Assembly: GCA_963921305.4 (NCBI GenBank)
Contig: CAWUEX030000002.1
Location: 1,116,001 to 1,180,000, forward strand
Direction of reading: 5' to 3'
Length of the DNA stretch: 64,000 bases
DNA from: CAWUEX02 sp963921305
Lineage (GTDB): Bacteria; Pseudomonadota; Alphaproteobacteria; Rhodospirillales; Rhodospirillaceae
Shown: positions 35,073 to 42,434 of the stretch, piece after piece
Layout of the letters: each line of letters opens with the position of its first letter
How positions within the stretch are numbered: position 1 is the stretch's first letter
Made by a program: the position numbers and the translations under genes
The notes under the pieces: model-generated
Told to the model about the DNA's origin: nothing
The model's database searches: none
Seen by the model: only the letters and a program-made list of their open reading frames with translations

Positions 35073-37529
35073 TTACAGGCGGTAGTTGAGGCGGAGGCCG
35101 ACCTTCAGCGGGTCCGGACGGTAGCCGAAGCCGGACGGCGCGAAGCCGTTGAAAAAGTCCACATACAGGTTGCCGTCAACAATTGTGTCGTCGTCGAACA
35201 GGTTGTCGGCGAACAGAGCCGCACGCAGTGCGCCGTTGGTCGCGCCCACCTGGGCATCGACCCGCCAGTAGCTGGGCTGAGTGGCGACGTTGGCGGTGGA
35301 CAGGAAGCGCTTGGAGGTGAAGCGCGCCGAGGCGTCGACGAACCAATCCCAGTCGTTGTTCAGCGCCGCGGTGTAATTGGCGTTGAAGTTAAGCTGATGG
35401 GTCGGCAGGTCGGCCGGCTTGTTGCCATCCTTGATCAACACGCACGCCGGCGGCGCGGTGCCGTCAAACGTGAGCAGCTCGCCGCAGCCGGATTCCCCGA
35501 TGCGCGAGGCGCTGGTGGAGATCACCCGGAAGTCATCAAACTCGGCGTTGATGTACGTATAGGCACCGGACAGCGTGAGCTCTTCGGTGGCGCGCCAATT
35601 GGCTTCGAACTCCAGACCCCAGATCGTCGACTTACCGGCGTTTTCGATCACCGGCTGCAATTGCTGGGACTCTTCGTTGAAGATCTGGCTGGAGACCTGC
35701 TGATCCGAGTAGTCCTGGTAGAACGCAGCGGTGTTGAACGCCAGTGCGCCATCGGCCAACAACGTCTTGGCGCCGACTTCATAGGACCACAAGGTCTCAC
35801 GCTCATAGGGAATATCCAGCTCGAAGATCGCACCGGACTGGAAGCCCGCCGGCTTTACGCCCTTGCCGACAGAGGCGTAGAGGTTGAGGTCATCGGAGGG
35901 ACGGTAGCTGAGCGCGAACCGGGGGATGGTGTAGGACTCCTTGACGCGCTCGAAGTCCGTGCCGGTGACCGCACCGAATGACAGCAGGATCGGCGGCGTG
36001 GTGCCGCCGGTGGTGATAACGCCGAAGAAGAAATCGAACGGCGGATCGAAGTCTAGGCTGTAGTCGATGGTTTCATCGGTGTAGCGCACTTCGGCGGAGG
36101 CATAGAGTTCATCGGAGATGGCGTACTCAAGCCAGCCGAATACCGACTGGTGATAGGTGTCACGGGCGACACCGCGGCCCGCACCGTCGCGGGAGTTATA
36201 GAACGAGGCCACATCGGCATCGAAGATGGGTCCGAGAGCCAAGCCGGTGTCGTTGCTGCCGAACTGATCGACTTCTTCTTCCCAGTAGAGGCCGCCGACC
36301 ATCCACTGCAGTGCGCCTTCGCCCTGTGAGGTGAGGCGCAGCTCCTGGCTGAACTGGTGGGTGTCGTTGATGCGCTCAGTTTCCTGGAACGCCCCGGTGA
36401 CCACGCCGTTGACCGAGCCGGTGACGAAATCGTTGTCTTGGAAGATGTTGTCGTTGGCGTCGACCCAGCTGGTCAAGGATTTGAGGCCGACGGCCCCGAC
36501 GTCCCAATCCGCGATTAGGGTGGCGCGGAAGTATTCGACATCGATGCCCTTGTAGTCGTCGCCGGTGCGCGGGTTGATGTCGAAGCCGATGGGATTATCG
36601 ATCAGCGGGCCGGTGAAGATGCGGGTGGTGGCGACCCCGAGCACGGTTTGCGCGCCGGCGTCCAGTTGCACATCGGTGTTGCCGTTGATGACGAAGGCGG
36701 CCTGCGGATCATAGGACTCATCGGCGTATTCCAGACGGCCATAGATGGACAGGTTCTCGGTGACCTGGGCCAGGAACGCGCCGGAGATACCGACGCCGTC
36801 CCCACCGCCGACATAGTCACCGGACACGGTGTTGCGGTAAGACCCGCGCTCATCGAACGCAAAGGCGTTGACGCGGATGCCGAATTTATCCTCGACCAGC
36901 GGCGCACCCGCGGCGGCACGCAGTTCGAACCCGGATTCAGAATGGGCTTCGGCAGTACCGCGGAAATCCACGTCGGTCAGGCTGGGGCGCTTGGTGATGT
37001 AGTTGACTGCGCCGCCGAAGGCCGAGCGTCCGTACAGGGCAGCCTGCGGGCCCTTGACCACCTCGATACGTTCGACGTCGACCAATTGCAGGCGGGCCAA
37101 CGAGCCACCGCCCGGCACCTGAAGGTTTTCGGAGGTGATGTCGATGTCATCGATGAGCAGACCGACACTGGTGCGGCCCTGTTCCGCCTGCAGGCCGCGG
37201 ATGGCCGGGCGGTAGTCATTTTGAGTGACCGAGCGATCAAACGTCAGGCCGGGGACGATCTTGGCGATGTCCTGCAGATCCGACAGGCCATAGTTTTCCA
37301 GCTGATCAGCGGAGATGGCGACGATCGACACCGGAATATCGAGCAGGCGCTCGTCGCGCTTACGGGTGGTGACGACGATCTCCTCCAGGGCGACCTGCTG
37401 CGCCACCGCCGGAGTAACCGGTGCGGCGACAGGAATGGCGGAAAACGCGGCGGCGCCGAGCAGCGCGGCCTTGAGGGACAAAGGCGTGGAGTGAATGCGG
37501 CTTGTATTGCGTCTCGTATTGCGTCTCAT
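35073..37529 (-). CDS. TonB-dependent outer-membrane receptor
   Basis: An 818-residue receptor starting at 37529 behind GGGGAGG. After a signal peptide (ending PVTPAVAQQ) it has a TonB box (LEEIVVTTRK), a plug domain (DIAKIVPGLTFD through GGAVNYITK) and a long beta-barrel. The last residues are LRLNYRL rather than a terminal Phe. Such receptors import iron chelates, cobalamin, haem or carbohydrates; no heme (FRAP/NPNL) signature is obvious, so the ligand is open. The bilin-reductase-like gene lies upstream in the same direction. Confidence 0.92.
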   Translation of the reverse strand: MRRNTRRNTSRIHSTPLSLKAALLGAAAFSAIPVAAPVTPAVAQQVALEEIVVTTRKRDERLLDIPVSIVAISADQLENYGLSDLQDIAKIVPGLTFDRSVTQNDYRPAIRGLQAEQGRTSVGLLIDDIDITSENLQVPGGGSLARLQLVDVERIEVVKGPQAALYGRSAFGGAVNYITKRPSLTDVDFRGTAEAHSESGFELRAAAGAPLVEDKFGIRVNAFAFDERGSYRNTVSGDYVGGGDGVGISGAFLAQVTENLSIYGRLEYADESYDPQAAFVINGNTDVQLDAGAQTVLGVATTRIFTGPLIDNPIGFDINPRTGDDYKGIDVEYFRATLIADWDVGAVGLKSLTSWVDANDNIFQDNDFVTGSVNGVVTGAFQETERINDTHQFSQELRLTSQGEGALQWMVGGLYWEEEVDQFGSNDTGLALGPIFDADVASFYNSRDGAGRGVARDTYHQSVFGWLEYAISDELYASAEVRYTDETIDYSLDFDPPFDFFFGVITTGGTTPPILLSFGAVTGTDFERVKESYTIPRFALSYRPSDDLNLYASVGKGVKPAGFQSGAIFELDIPYERETLWSYEVGAKTLLADGALAFNTAAFYQDYSDQQVSSQIFNEESQQLQPVIENAGKSTIWGLEFEANWRATEELTLSGAYTYINAEFDDFRVISTSASRIGESGCGELLTFDGTAPPACVLIKDGNKPADLPTHQLNFNANYTAALNNDWDWFVDASARFTSKRFLSTANVATQPSYWRVDAQVGATNGALRAALFADNLFDDDTIVDGNLYVDFFNGFAPSGFGYRPDPLKVGLRLNYRL

Positions 37530-37649
37530 GGAGACCTCCCCTTCTTTTGTAAAGCGCGGCTTCGAACCCGGCGTATGCGCGCGTTCAAAACCTAAGGTCG
37601 AGAAGTGGTACAGCGTCAACGCGAAAGCAAATGCAGTACACATTTGACG

Positions 37650-37668
37650 CCATAAATTTTAGTTATGG
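37650..37668. promoter_or_regulatory. Palindromic candidate operator upstream of the TonB receptor
   Basis: CCATAA and TTATGG form an inverted repeat with a 7-bp A/T spacer, about 120 bp before the receptor start, in the only A/T-rich part of 37530-37805. It has the size of a regulator-binding site, but no particular regulator can be assigned and it is not a convincing Fur box. Confidence 0.4.
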
Positions 37669-37696
37669 TTTTAAACGGAAACCGCGAAAACTCTGT

Positions 37697-37724
37697 AATG
37701 CAAAGGCATTGGGCGCTTTGCATT
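37697..37724. repeat. 9-bp inverted repeat between receptor and bilin-reductase-like gene
   Basis: AATGCAAAG and CTTTGCATT are perfect arms separated by 10 bp. No T-run follows on either strand, so it is more likely an operator or processing hairpin than a terminator. It lies 81 bp after the bilin-reductase-like stop and 168 bp before the receptor start. Confidence 0.5.
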
Positions 37725-37805
37725 GCTCCGTAAGAGACACGTTTCAGCCGAGTGTGTGATATTTTTGCCGCAAGCCCCGGCAGGAACTTTGGACGGCTTG
37801 CCGGG

Positions 37806-38486
37806 TCAGGTCGTCACTTCATGAAAGTGGCGCTTGATGTCGGCCTCGTCCATGAAATGCTTGAGCATTTCGGCGGCGCGGTCCTTGGTGCGCAGATCGT
37901 CGATAAAACCGTCGTAGAATTCTTGTGCGGCGGCGGCCCGGTCCTTATCCACCGGTGCCGTGGTGGCGAGATTTTTCAAGTACACATCCAGATAGGCGAG
38001 CATGCAGTCGGTGAGGTCAGCGAGCCGGTCCATGGCGTGCATGCCGTGAATGGCGCAGTCGTGTTTGTAGGGCAGCATCCAATCCGGATAGGCGCCCTTG
38101 CTGTCGAAATCGGCATAGCTGCGGAGAATCTCCGTCAGCGGGTCGACCCAGGTGGCGAGGTAGTCCGCGTCGGTGCGCGGCGTGTAGACATTCAAGTGCG
38201 CGACGAATTTGTCGGCGCCGGTCATAAGAAAGAACGACAGAAAGATCGGCGCCTCGAACTCCGGCTTCGGATACATGATGGTGTTGAGCACATCCAACGG
38301 CGGCTGATGGATGGTGTGCCGCTGGTTGTAGATTTTGCGAAACCTCTCGGCGGTGAAGTTCTTGGCCCGCAAGCGGAACACCGGTGAGTCGACATCCGAA
38401 ATTGCCGGGTCGAGCGCGACCTCGGTGAGCGGCATAGCGGCATCGACTTTGGCCAGTATGGCGTCGCGGCGGGTGTCCTGATCCAT
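37806..38486 (-). CDS. Candidate ferredoxin-dependent bilin reductase-like protein
   Basis: A 226-residue cytoplasmic protein. By eye it follows the HY2/PcyA/PebA family pattern: RFRKIYNQR near 48-56, then PLDVLNTIMYPKPEFEAPIF (63-82) matching the family's ...YPkPeydlPifg block, HLNVYTP (97-103) in place of the usual ..DlqPl, DPLTEILRSY, and a C-terminal YLDVYLKNLATTAPVDKDRA...YDGF region like the family end. The Asp of the DlqPl block is Asn here, as in HY2. Length also fits (220-250). The family reduces biliverdin with ferredoxin, or in plants a chlorophyll catabolite (RCCR). This is recognition by pattern, not a computed alignment, and the family is rare outside phototrophs. Confidence 0.5.
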   Translation of the reverse strand: MDQDTRRDAILAKVDAAMPLTEVALDPAISDVDSPVFRLRAKNFTAERFRKIYNQRHTIHQPPLDVLNTIMYPKPEFEAPIFLSFFLMTGADKFVAHLNVYTPRTDADYLATWVDPLTEILRSYADFDSKGAYPDWMLPYKHDCAIHGMHAMDRLADLTDCMLAYLDVYLKNLATTAPVDKDRAAAAQEFYDGFIDDLRTKDRAAEMLKHFMDEADIKRHFHEVTT

Positions 38487-38593
38487 GGCGTGTCTCCCTG
38501 TTGCGTGCCGACACTAAAAAGAGACTGGGACGCGAGGACCAGGAGTGTGTGAGGCTTGGCCGAAGGTTGGAGAATCTAATTGGTCCTTATTTT

Positions 38594-38682
38594 GTCGTCC
38601 TCGGACTAGTTCCGAGGACCCAGGGTAATAATCATTGGCATAGTTTGTCGCCCTGGATGCCCGGGATAAACCCGGGCATGAC
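38594..38682. repeat. 89-bp composite palindromic repeat, copy 2
   Basis: Same architecture and length as copy 1 (34901-34989), with a perfect TGCCCGGG/CCCGGGCA hairpin at the right end. It sits 26 bp beyond the leuS stop, at the right edge of the accessory block. The 25-bp centre differs from copy 1. Confidence 0.85.
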
Positions 38683-38708
38683 GAAGGGTGAAATGAGTCG
38701 ACGGCGTG

Positions 38709-41297
38709 TCAACCGACGACGATGTTGACGATCTTGCTGGGCACGACGATGACCTTGCGCACCTGCTTGCCGTCCATCTGGGCCTGCACGGTGGGAAGTT
38801 TCAGCGCTTCCGCTTCGCACGTGTCTTTATTGGCGTCAGCCGCGACATCGATGGTGCCACGCATCTTGCCGTTGACCTGCACCGCCAAGGTGACGGTGTC
38901 TTCAACCAAAAGCGCTGGATCGTGTCGCGGCCACGGCTGATGCACCAGCAAGCCTTCGCCGTTTAACGCCGACCAAATTTCTTCGGTGATGTGGGGCATC
39001 AGCGGATTGGCCAGGCGCGCGAGCGTCTCGACGGCGAAGCGGCGGGCTGGCGGCGCAGCGTTGTGTTTGTCACCGATGATGTTAGAGAACTCACGAATGT
39101 GCGCCACTGCGGCGTTGTAGCGGAAGTCTTCCAGCGCCTCGGTCACCTGGGCAATGGCCTTGTGCGTGGTTTTCACCAAATCCGCCGATGCGTCATCCAG
39201 CGCTTCGATGGCGGGAAGATCAATGGCGCTCGCATCGACGTCCTGCACCAGTCTCCACAGACGACTCAGATAACGCCACGCGCCTTCGATGCCGGCGTCG
39301 GTCCATTCCATGTCGCGCTCAGGTGGGGAGTCCGACAGCATGAACAGGCGCGCGGCATCGGCGCCGTAGGTACCGATGATGTGGGCCGGGTCGACGGTGT
39401 TCTTCTTCGACTTCGACATCTTTTCCGAGCGGCCCACATGCACATGGGTGTCGTCGGTCAGCCGGACATAGCGGCCATCATCGAAGCGTTTGATATCTTC
39501 CGGCGACAACCAGGTGCCGTCCTCAGCGCGGTAAGTTTCATGACCGACCATGCCTTGCGTGAACAAACCGCCGAAAGGTTCAGCGACGGAGAGATAGCCG
39601 CAATCTTTCAACGCACGGGTGAAGAAGCGCGAATACAACAGATGCAGCACGGCGTGTTCGACACCGCCGATGTATTGATCCACCGGCAGCCATTTGTCGG
39701 CCAGCGCTTTGTCGAAGCCGGCGGACTCATTGTTGGGATCGCAGAAGCGGGCGAAATACCAAGAGCTTTCAAAGAAGGTGTCGAACGTGTCGGTTTCGCG
39801 TTCGGCGTCCTTGCCGCACGACGGGCAACTCGTTTTCTTCCAGGTCGGGTGGCGCGCCAGCGGATTGCCCGGCTGATCGAAGGTCACATCCTCCGGCAGG
39901 GTGACCGGCAGGTCGGAGTCCGGTACGGGCACAGCGCCGCAGTCATCGCAGTGGATGATGGGGATCGGGCAACCCCAATAGCGTTGGCGGGAGACCCCCC
40001 AATCGCGCAGACGGAATTGCACCACGCCCTCGCCCTGCTTGTTGGCCTCGATCTTGTCGATGGCGGCGCGTTTGGCGGCGTCGACGTCTAGGCCGTTCAT
40101 GAACTCCGACTTGATGGCCACGCCGTCACCGGTGAAGGCCTCGGCGCCCGCTTCCAACTCGGTTGCAAACGCCGCCGCGTCGGCGTCCTTCGGCGCAATA
40201 ACGCAGATGACCGGCAGGCCGTATTTGCGGGCGAAATCCATGTCGCGCTGGTCATGACCCGGGCAGCCGAAGATGGCGCCGGTGCCGTAGTCCATCAGCA
40301 CAAAGTTGGCGACATACACCGGCACTTCCCAATCCGGGTCGAACGGATGCTGCGCGGTCAGGCCGGTGTCGAAACCCAGCTTCTCCGCTTTTTCAATCGC
40401 CTCTTCCGAGGTGCCGAGACGGTTGCACTCGGCGATGAAATCGGCGAGCTCATTATTCTGCTCGGCCAACTGCGCCGCCAGCGGATGATTGGGCGAGATG
40501 GCGCAGAACGAGGCGCCGAACAAGGTGTCCGGGCGCGTGGTGAAGACCTCAAGTTTATCGTCAAGCGGCGTGCCGTCGGGCTGCAGCACCGTCCATTGCA
40601 GACGCGCACCCTCGGAGCGGCCGATCCAATTGTGCTGCATCAGGCGCACTTTGTCCGGCCAGCGCTCCAGCCCTTCGATGGCTTGCAACAAGTCGTCGGC
40701 ATAGTGGGTGATTTTCAGGAACCACTGATTGAGCTTGCGCCGCTCGACCGGCACGCCGGAGCGCCAGCCTTTGCCGTCAACCACCTGTTCGTTCGCAAGC
40801 ACGGTGTTCTCCACCGGATCCCAGTTGACCCAGGACTCCTTGCGGTAGGCGAGCCCCGCTTTGAGAAAATCCAGGAACATCTTCTGTTCATGGCGATAGT
40901 ACGCGGGCTCGCAGGTGGCGATCTCGCGGCTCCAGTCCAGCGACAAGCCGAGCGGTGCGAATTGATCGCGCATGTCTTTGATGTTCTGGCGCGTCCAGGC
41001 GCCGGGATGGACGCCGCGCTCCAGCGCCGCGTTTTCCGCGGGCAGCCCGAAGGCATCCCAACCCATGGGGTGGAGAACGTTATAACCCTGTGCCTTGCGG
41101 AAACGGGCGACCACATCGCCCAGGGTGTAGTTGCGCACGTGGCCCATGTGCAGACGTCCCGACGGATAGGGGAACATCTCCAGCACATAATATTTGGGCT
41201 GATCGGAGTCATCGGGCGCGGCAAACACGTCGCCGTCGGCCCAGGCGGCCTGCCAGCGCGGCTCGACCTCTTTGAAATTGTAACGAACGTCACTCAT
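38709..41297 (-). CDS. leuS: Leucyl-tRNA synthetase
   Basis: An 862-residue class Ia synthetase with HMGHVRNYTLGD (HIGH-type motif), the CP1 editing domain, KMSKSKKN near residue 620, and the C-terminal anticodon-binding domain. It charges tRNA-Leu. The DUF3576 gene lies 33 bp upstream, as is usual in alphaproteobacteria; lptE, usually next downstream, is displaced by 6 kb. Confidence 0.97.
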   Translation of the reverse strand: MSDVRYNFKEVEPRWQAAWADGDVFAAPDDSDQPKYYVLEMFPYPSGRLHMGHVRNYTLGDVVARFRKAQGYNVLHPMGWDAFGLPAENAALERGVHPGAWTRQNIKDMRDQFAPLGLSLDWSREIATCEPAYYRHEQKMFLDFLKAGLAYRKESWVNWDPVENTVLANEQVVDGKGWRSGVPVERRKLNQWFLKITHYADDLLQAIEGLERWPDKVRLMQHNWIGRSEGARLQWTVLQPDGTPLDDKLEVFTTRPDTLFGASFCAISPNHPLAAQLAEQNNELADFIAECNRLGTSEEAIEKAEKLGFDTGLTAQHPFDPDWEVPVYVANFVLMDYGTGAIFGCPGHDQRDMDFARKYGLPVICVIAPKDADAAAFATELEAGAEAFTGDGVAIKSEFMNGLDVDAAKRAAIDKIEANKQGEGVVQFRLRDWGVSRQRYWGCPIPIIHCDDCGAVPVPDSDLPVTLPEDVTFDQPGNPLARHPTWKKTSCPSCGKDAERETDTFDTFFESSWYFARFCDPNNESAGFDKALADKWLPVDQYIGGVEHAVLHLLYSRFFTRALKDCGYLSVAEPFGGLFTQGMVGHETYRAEDGTWLSPEDIKRFDDGRYVRLTDDTHVHVGRSEKMSKSKKNTVDPAHIIGTYGADAARLFMLSDSPPERDMEWTDAGIEGAWRYLSRLWRLVQDVDASAIDLPAIEALDDASADLVKTTHKAIAQVTEALEDFRYNAAVAHIREFSNIIGDKHNAAPPARRFAVETLARLANPLMPHITEEIWSALNGEGLLVHQPWPRHDPALLVEDTVTLAVQVNGKMRGTIDVAADANKDTCEAEALKLPTVQAQMDGKQVRKVIVVPSKIVNIVVG

Positions 41298-41330
41298 GAC
41301 GGAAGAACCAGTATGAAAAGGAGAGGCGGC

Positions 41331-41864
41331 CTAGCCCTCTTCGGCGACCGCCTGCATGCGCAACTGACGGGCCCGGGTGAGCACCGCCTCTTCGAATTCG
41401 CCGGGCACATCGGCGCCGACCGGCGCATCGGTCCAGCGTCCGCCAACGCCTTCGGTCTGGCGGAACACCGAGACCTTAAGACCGTCCGCCCGCAGCGAGC
41501 GGCCGAGAATGTAGACGTTGACCTTGAAGCGTTCGCCGGGGGTTTCCGGCGGTGCATACCAGTCGGTGATGATCACCCCGCCGAAGGGATCGGCGGAGGC
41601 CAGCGGCATAAAGGAGATGGTGTCAAGCGAGGCGCGCCACAGGAACGCGTTGACCGCCACCGCACCTTCCGTGCCCTCTCCATCGGACTCGCCGAACAGA
41701 GTGATACCGAGGCCACCGCCCGCGTTGGGGTCCGAGCGGAATTCGGGCGACGTGCGGTAGTTGGCGCCCGGATCGCCGTCACCGGAGCAGGCCGCCAGTA
41801 CGAGCGCCACAGCACCGGCGGCGCTGAAAGCGGTCAAACGGGCAATAAAAGAACGGTCAGCCAT
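41331..41864 (-). CDS. DUF3576 lipoprotein
   Basis: A 177-residue protein with a lipoprotein signal (ALVLAACSG). The conserved region GLGITLFGESDGEGTEGAVAVNAFLWRASLDTISF and the ITDWY motif mark DUF3576, a family restricted largely to alphaproteobacteria and encoded before leuS. Outer-membrane role suspected, function unknown. Confidence 0.88.
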   Translation of the reverse strand: MADRSFIARLTAFSAAGAVALVLAACSGDGDPGANYRTSPEFRSDPNAGGGLGITLFGESDGEGTEGAVAVNAFLWRASLDTISFMPLASADPFGGVIITDWYAPPETPGERFKVNVYILGRSLRADGLKVSVFRQTEGVGGRWTDAPVGADVPGEFEEAVLTRARQLRMQAVAEEG

Positions 41865-42026
41865 GCGGCTTACTCCTTAATTCTCCGGTCTCCGGTGCGA
41901 GACCCGCGGCAGTGATCCGCAATGGGGCCTAGCCGCCGCCTGCAGACCGGGTTTTATAGCCAAAGGGCGGCCCTGCCGACAATGGGGCCTGTGAAATAGG
42001 GCAAGAGGCCTGCCGCGGCCGGCCGT

Positions 42027-42081
42027 TTCATGAAATGGTCATCGAAAGAGCCACAAAACCGTCATCCTGGCCGCTTATGGT
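42027..42081 (+). promoter_or_regulatory. Candidate PhoB-type promoter of the structured RNA
   Basis: TTCAT (42027), GTCAT (42038) and GTCAT (42061) have spacings of 11 and 23 bp. A TATGGT -10-like hexamer (42076-42081) follows 10 bp after the last repeat, the distance expected of PhoB-activated promoters. The match is weaker than the array at 42334. Confidence 0.35.
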
Positions 42082-42087
42082 GTGGCT

Positions 42088-42278
42088 GCAGCGGCTACAT
42101 GGATTGGTTCTGCCGCTGATCAGGTTATTTGCGATCTTCGATTGCTCAGGTTCTGCGGTGGCACACCGCTTTGGTTCTGCGGTGACGCACCGCTCTAGGG
42201 ACCCCTCAGACCGCCGGGTCCTCGTCCGGCGATCTCTCTCCCCTCTCGGAAGGCGGCTCCCCCGCCTTCCTTTTTTTT
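42088..42278 (+). ncRNA. Candidate structured small RNA with intrinsic terminator
   Basis: No protein gene fits this strand, yet the segment ends in a strong terminator (42248-42278) and contains two tandem 24-bp near-repeats, each a self-complementary hairpin (GCGGTG gca CACCGC at 42155-42169 and GCGGTG acg CACCGC at 42179-42193), plus a GGACCC/GGGTCC stem (42199-42221). The 5' end is set from the candidate -10 and is uncertain. It could equally be the leader of an unnoticed short ORF. Confidence 0.45.
42248..42278 (+). terminator. Strong intrinsic terminator in the DUF3576-porin gap
   Basis: GGAAGGCGG and CCGCCTTCC pair perfectly around a 5-nt loop and are followed by eight T (42271-42278). 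It is oriented for the + strand, where no protein gene lies upstream, which is what points to a small RNA. Confidence 0.85.
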
Positions 42279-42333
42279 GCCTTTCCCGATGGCTCGAAGG
42301 CCATCTGGCCGAGAAACGCCAGCCGCCGAAATA

Positions 42334-42387
42334 GTCATAAAACCGTCACCCAAGTGTCGCTCGTCTGTCACCAAAGAGTCTTATTTT
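42334..42387 (+). promoter_or_regulatory. PhoB-box array and promoter of the OprP-type porin
   Basis: GTCAT (42334), GTCAC (42345), GTCGC (42356), GTCAC (42367) and GTC(TT) (42378) recur at exact 11-bp steps, the spacing of PhoB direct repeats (CTGTCAT-N4-CTGTCAT). TATTTT (42382-42387) lies where the -10 is expected after the fourth repeat. The porin ATG is about 45 bp further on. This implies induction under phosphate starvation. Confidence 0.75.
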
Positions 42388-42434
42388 GCCGAAATCCGGC
42401 GAACGTGCCGGTTTTATGACGGAGCGACGACTCA

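Noticed and set aside
27610..38486. A plant-like chlorophyll breakdown route (Rieske PAO plus RCCR-like protein)
   Set aside because: The Rieske oxygenase resembles VanA-type enzymes rather than pheophorbide oxygenase, and the two genes are 9 kb apart on different strands. Only the bilin-reductase likeness stands.
40254..41915. A 553-codon open frame on the + strand opposite leuS
   Set aside because: It lies entirely over leuS and the DUF3576 gene and shows no family pattern; it is a shadow of a GC-rich coding strand.
42035..42334. A 99-codon open frame on the + strand over the terminator and hairpins
   Set aside because: Composition is Arg/Leu/Pro-rich, it runs through a strong terminator and its hairpins, and no ribosome site or family pattern is present. 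An RNA reading fits better.
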